64,000 nt of DNA from Fluviicola sp. (GTDB taxonomy: Bacteria > Bacteroidota > Bacteroidia > Flavobacteriales_D > Crocinitomicaceae). Made by a program: the position numbers and the translations under genes. The first letter of the stretch is position 1. Each line of letters starts with the position of its first letter. The stretch covers positions 1-64,000 of the forward strand of contig NZ_JAQSWB010000006.1 in assembly GCF_029266855.1 (NCBI RefSeq), in the 5' to 3' direction. Under the pieces are notes generated by a model. That model was not told where the DNA came from and ran no database searches. It worked only from the letters and a program-made list of their open reading frames with translations. This document shows positions 61,967 through 64,000 of this stretch, piece after piece.

Positions 61967-64000
61967 GGCTTAGTTTATTAAGAATTTCCCTGGAAAATAT
62001 TACTTGCACACGTGTACCGATCTTTGAATTCGTTTCATCCATGAGTTCAACGAATTTAATATGAGCTCCGTTGGTTTCATGCAACTGATTTAAGCTATCC
62101 AATCTGTTTCTGATCAGTGAAGTCCCTTTAGATTTATGACCTGTCGGTGTTTCGACTTTGGAGATTGAAAGCCGGCTGAAACCATTGTCTTCAATGCTAA
62201 TAACCAATTGATCCGCTTGTTGTTCAATTCGTAATGTGAGTCGCGGTTGTTTAGCTGCCTGCAAGGGCAATAATCCATGCCAAATAGCATTTTCGATGAG
62301 CGGTTGGGTTATCAGGGCAGGTATGTAGAGATCACTGATGTTAATGGCCGGATCAATCTCCTTCACAAACAGAAACTTGTCATTGAAACGAAGTTGTTCC
62401 AGTTCCACATACAAATCGATCATGCTGATTTCGTTGGTCAAACTGCTCACTGACTGATCTGAATAGTTCAGTAAATAACGAATCAATTGGCTGAATTTTG
62501 CGATATACAAATTGGCTTTCTCACTCTCTTCGGTAAGAATCAGTTGCTGGATTGCCACCAGGGAATTGGACATAAAATGCGGGTTGATCTGTGCCTTCAA
62601 AGCCGTTAATCGGTATTCGGTAAGTACTTTTTCAATAGCCGCTTTCCGTTCTTGTTTTTTCCGTGCTCGGTATAGAATCAGCCAGCCTAGACCTGCAATT
62701 AAGCAAAAGCCAACCACCACAAGTGCTGCTTTAAACCCGGTAGTTTGCCAAATTGCGGGTGTGATGTAAAAGGATAAGCGTATTGTCTGACTGCGTGCAT
62801 TTCTCACGCCGATTTTCGGTGAAACATGCAAGGTATAATAACCAGGTTCCAGGTTTTGCAAATGCAACTGTGTCCCACTCACTTCGCCTGAGAACGACTC
62901 ACTTCCTTTTAAGCGGTAAACCAATTTTTTGGACGGAAACCGATAAGCCAATACGTCAAAATTGAAGTAGATGTTGTTGTGATTGTAGGCAGATCTAAAA
63001 AAGTCTTGTGGCATACTTTTACCATCAATCACAATCGATTCCAAATGAAAGCGGTAATGATCTTCCCGGAAAAGTTTTCTGGCATTCAGTTGTGTGAGCC
63101 CGGTTTTGGTAGCGATGTAGATCTTGTTATTGTAAGAAGCAATGCTCACGATTTCTTCATCCAGGATCAGCCGCCATTCCGAAGACAAGTGGAGTTTGTT
63201 GTAATAGGTGACGAAGGCTCCTTTGTTGGTCGATAAAAACACCATCCCGTTTTCGGCAAACGCAATGTCATTGATCACTTGCGATGGAAGATTGCGGTAT
63301 TGGGTAAGCTTATTTTCTGGTGAAAGGCAATACAGCCCATCACCCTTGGTGCAAATCCAGTAATTGTTCTGACGGTCTGTTTTGAGTTTGGAAATGTTTT
63401 TATCCCTTAGGGGCCTTAAATAAGCCGGTTGCTTTAATGTCGAGTCCAGCAGAAAACACCCTTTATGAGTGGCAATAAGAAATGTTTGTTGGGATCGCTT
63501 AACAATGCTTTTTGATTGTTCATCTACAAAGTATTTAGCACACTTATCCTTCCCCTTCTTTTTGCGCAAGATTACCGAACCGGAAAGCATCAGCAATTCT
63601 TCTTTGCCATTTTTCTCAAAAGCATAGCAGTTCGTCATGGGTTGGTAGACCTCAGCCCGGTTTAAATCGCGGTTAATGGTCAAAATGGAATGTTTTGTAG
63701 CCAGGTAATACATTCCTTCAAATGCGGCAATGTCTGTGATATGAGCGGTGTTGCCATTCAGGTTTACCTTGACAACCTGGTCTTTTTCTTTCACAAACAG
63801 GTTTCCGGCAACTGTTCCGATAAACAATTTGTTATCGATGACTTTCAGCAGTGAAATACATTCATCCAATTCGGGGATATTGGAATAGGAAACACGATCG
63901 GTGGTTTTGGAATAAAAAATTCCCCTTTCGATCGTTGAAACCCACATCCCCGACTGATCATCAAACAACACATCTGAGACGGTCATCTTTCCGAAATAAT
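61953..64000 (-). CDS. sensor histidine kinase with propeller sensor (5' end beyond window)
   Basis: The frame stays open to the right edge, so the N-terminus is missing; the first ATG visible (63986) is inside a propeller blade. The visible part has two-component-regulator propeller blades (VLFDDQSGMWVSTIERGIFYSK, RQNNYWICTKGDGLYCLSP) and a Y_Y_Y domain (RLKGSESFSGEV ... LEPGYYTLHVSPKIG). One membrane helix (AALVVVGFCLIAGLGWLILY) and a LytS-type kinase domain follow, with the phospho-His in NPHFMSNSLVAIQQL and an ATPase part (IENAIWHG, ISIEDNG). NPHFMSNSL departs from the common NPHFxFNxLN but keeps the His. It probably senses an extracellular glycan or envelope state and signals to the LytTR regulator. 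Confidence 0.9.
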   Translation of the reverse strand, partial: YFGKMTVSDVLFDDQSGMWVSTIERGIFYSKTTDRVSYSNIPELDECISLLKVIDNKLFIGTVAGNLFVKEKDQVVKVNLNGNTAHITDIAAFEGMYYLATKHSILTINRDLNRAEVYQPMTNCYAFEKNGKEELLMLSGSVILRKKKGKDKCAKYFVDEQSKSIVKRSQQTFLIATHKGCFLLDSTLKQPAYLRPLRDKNISKLKTDRQNNYWICTKGDGLYCLSPENKLTQYRNLPSQVINDIAFAENGMVFLSTNKGAFVTYYNKLHLSSEWRLILDEEIVSIASYNNKIYIATKTGLTQLNARKLFREDHYRFHLESIVIDGKSMPQDFFRSAYNHNNIYFNFDVLAYRFPSKKLVYRLKGSESFSGEVSGTQLHLQNLEPGYYTLHVSPKIGVRNARSQTIRLSFYITPAIWQTTGFKAALVVVGFCLIAGLGWLILYRARKKQERKAAIEKVLTEYRLTALKAQINPHFMSNSLVAIQQLILTEESEKANLYIAKFSQLIRYLLNYSDQSVSSLTNEISMIDLYVELEQLRFNDKFLFVKEIDPAINISDLYIPALITQPLIENAIWHGLLPLQAAKQPRLTLRIEQQADQLVISIEDNGFSRLSISKVETPTGHKSKGTSLIRNRLDSLNQLHETNGAHIKFVELMDETNSKIGTRVQVIFSREILNKLSHEQH

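Overview
The window is bacterial chromosome from a member of the Bacteroidota, most likely Flavobacteriales close to Fluviicola/Crocinitomicaceae. That placement is inference from gene content and style: two secreted proteins with type IX (T9SS) sorting tails, PorZ next to RecO, a DUF4271-HemD pair, a GYDIA-type GHMP kinase, repeated TAnnTTTG (-7) promoter boxes, and A-rich leaders without Shine-Dalgarno sequences.

Layout. (1) 1-4.1 kb: the 3' part of a large RHS/YD-repeat protein whose tail is a papain-like cysteine-peptidase domain, followed after 4 nt by a small lipoprotein (candidate immunity protein). (2) 4.1-5.8 kb: repeat-rich DNA around one conserved hypothetical gene. (3) 5.8-16.7 kb: the main find, nine co-directional genes with overlaps or gaps of at most 6 nt. 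They encode squalene synthase, squalene monooxygenase, type 2 isopentenyl-diphosphate isomerase, class II HMG-CoA reductase, a GYDIA-type GHMP kinase (likely phosphomevalonate kinase), diphosphomevalonate decarboxylase, mevalonate kinase, a short-chain prenyl diphosphate synthase and an oxidosqualene cyclase. Together they run from HMG-CoA to a cyclised sterol-type triterpenol. The cyclase carries the Tyr/His/Ile set typical of cycloartenol synthases. (4) 16.8-17.4 kb: an SRPBCC gene under a promoter with two 16-bp operator-like palindromes. (5) 17.5-23.4 kb: a large VCBS-repeat T9SS protein and a WG-repeat protein. (6) 21-26.2 kb: four copies of a terminator-containing direct repeat (full length 183 bp) separating unrelated genes, including an ApeA-like HEPN protein, and ending at tRNA-Arg(UCG). 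(7) 26.2-45.5 kb: mostly housekeeping or envelope genes: porZ-recO, ABC-F ATPase, a diheme cytochrome/ASPIC-UnbV pair, lysS, an RNA pseudouridine synthase, YraN, a YwqK/MORN-like protein, LysE, an acyltransferase and a glycosyltransferase. (8) 45.5-50.5 kb: a 3-oxoacid CoA-transferase operon whose two subunit genes are separated by two paralogous GT-C-like membrane proteins. (9) 50.5-64 kb: PBP1A, hemD-DUF4271, glutaryl-CoA dehydrogenase, hemW, a GT2, a SPOR amidase, ssb, tRNA-Asn(GUU) with a duplicated 3' end, and a LytTR regulator with a histidine kinase cut by the window edge.

How the genes work together. The operon supplies its own isoprenoid precursors. HMG-CoA reductase and three GHMP enzymes make IPP, the isomerase and prenyl synthase make FPP, squalene synthase joins two FPP, the monooxygenase makes 2,3-oxidosqualene, and the cyclase closes the rings. 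HMG-CoA synthase, thiolase and every demethylation or reduction enzyme are absent from the window, so an unmodified C30 triterpenol is the product best supported locally. Calls rest on motif recognition by eye; no database search was run.
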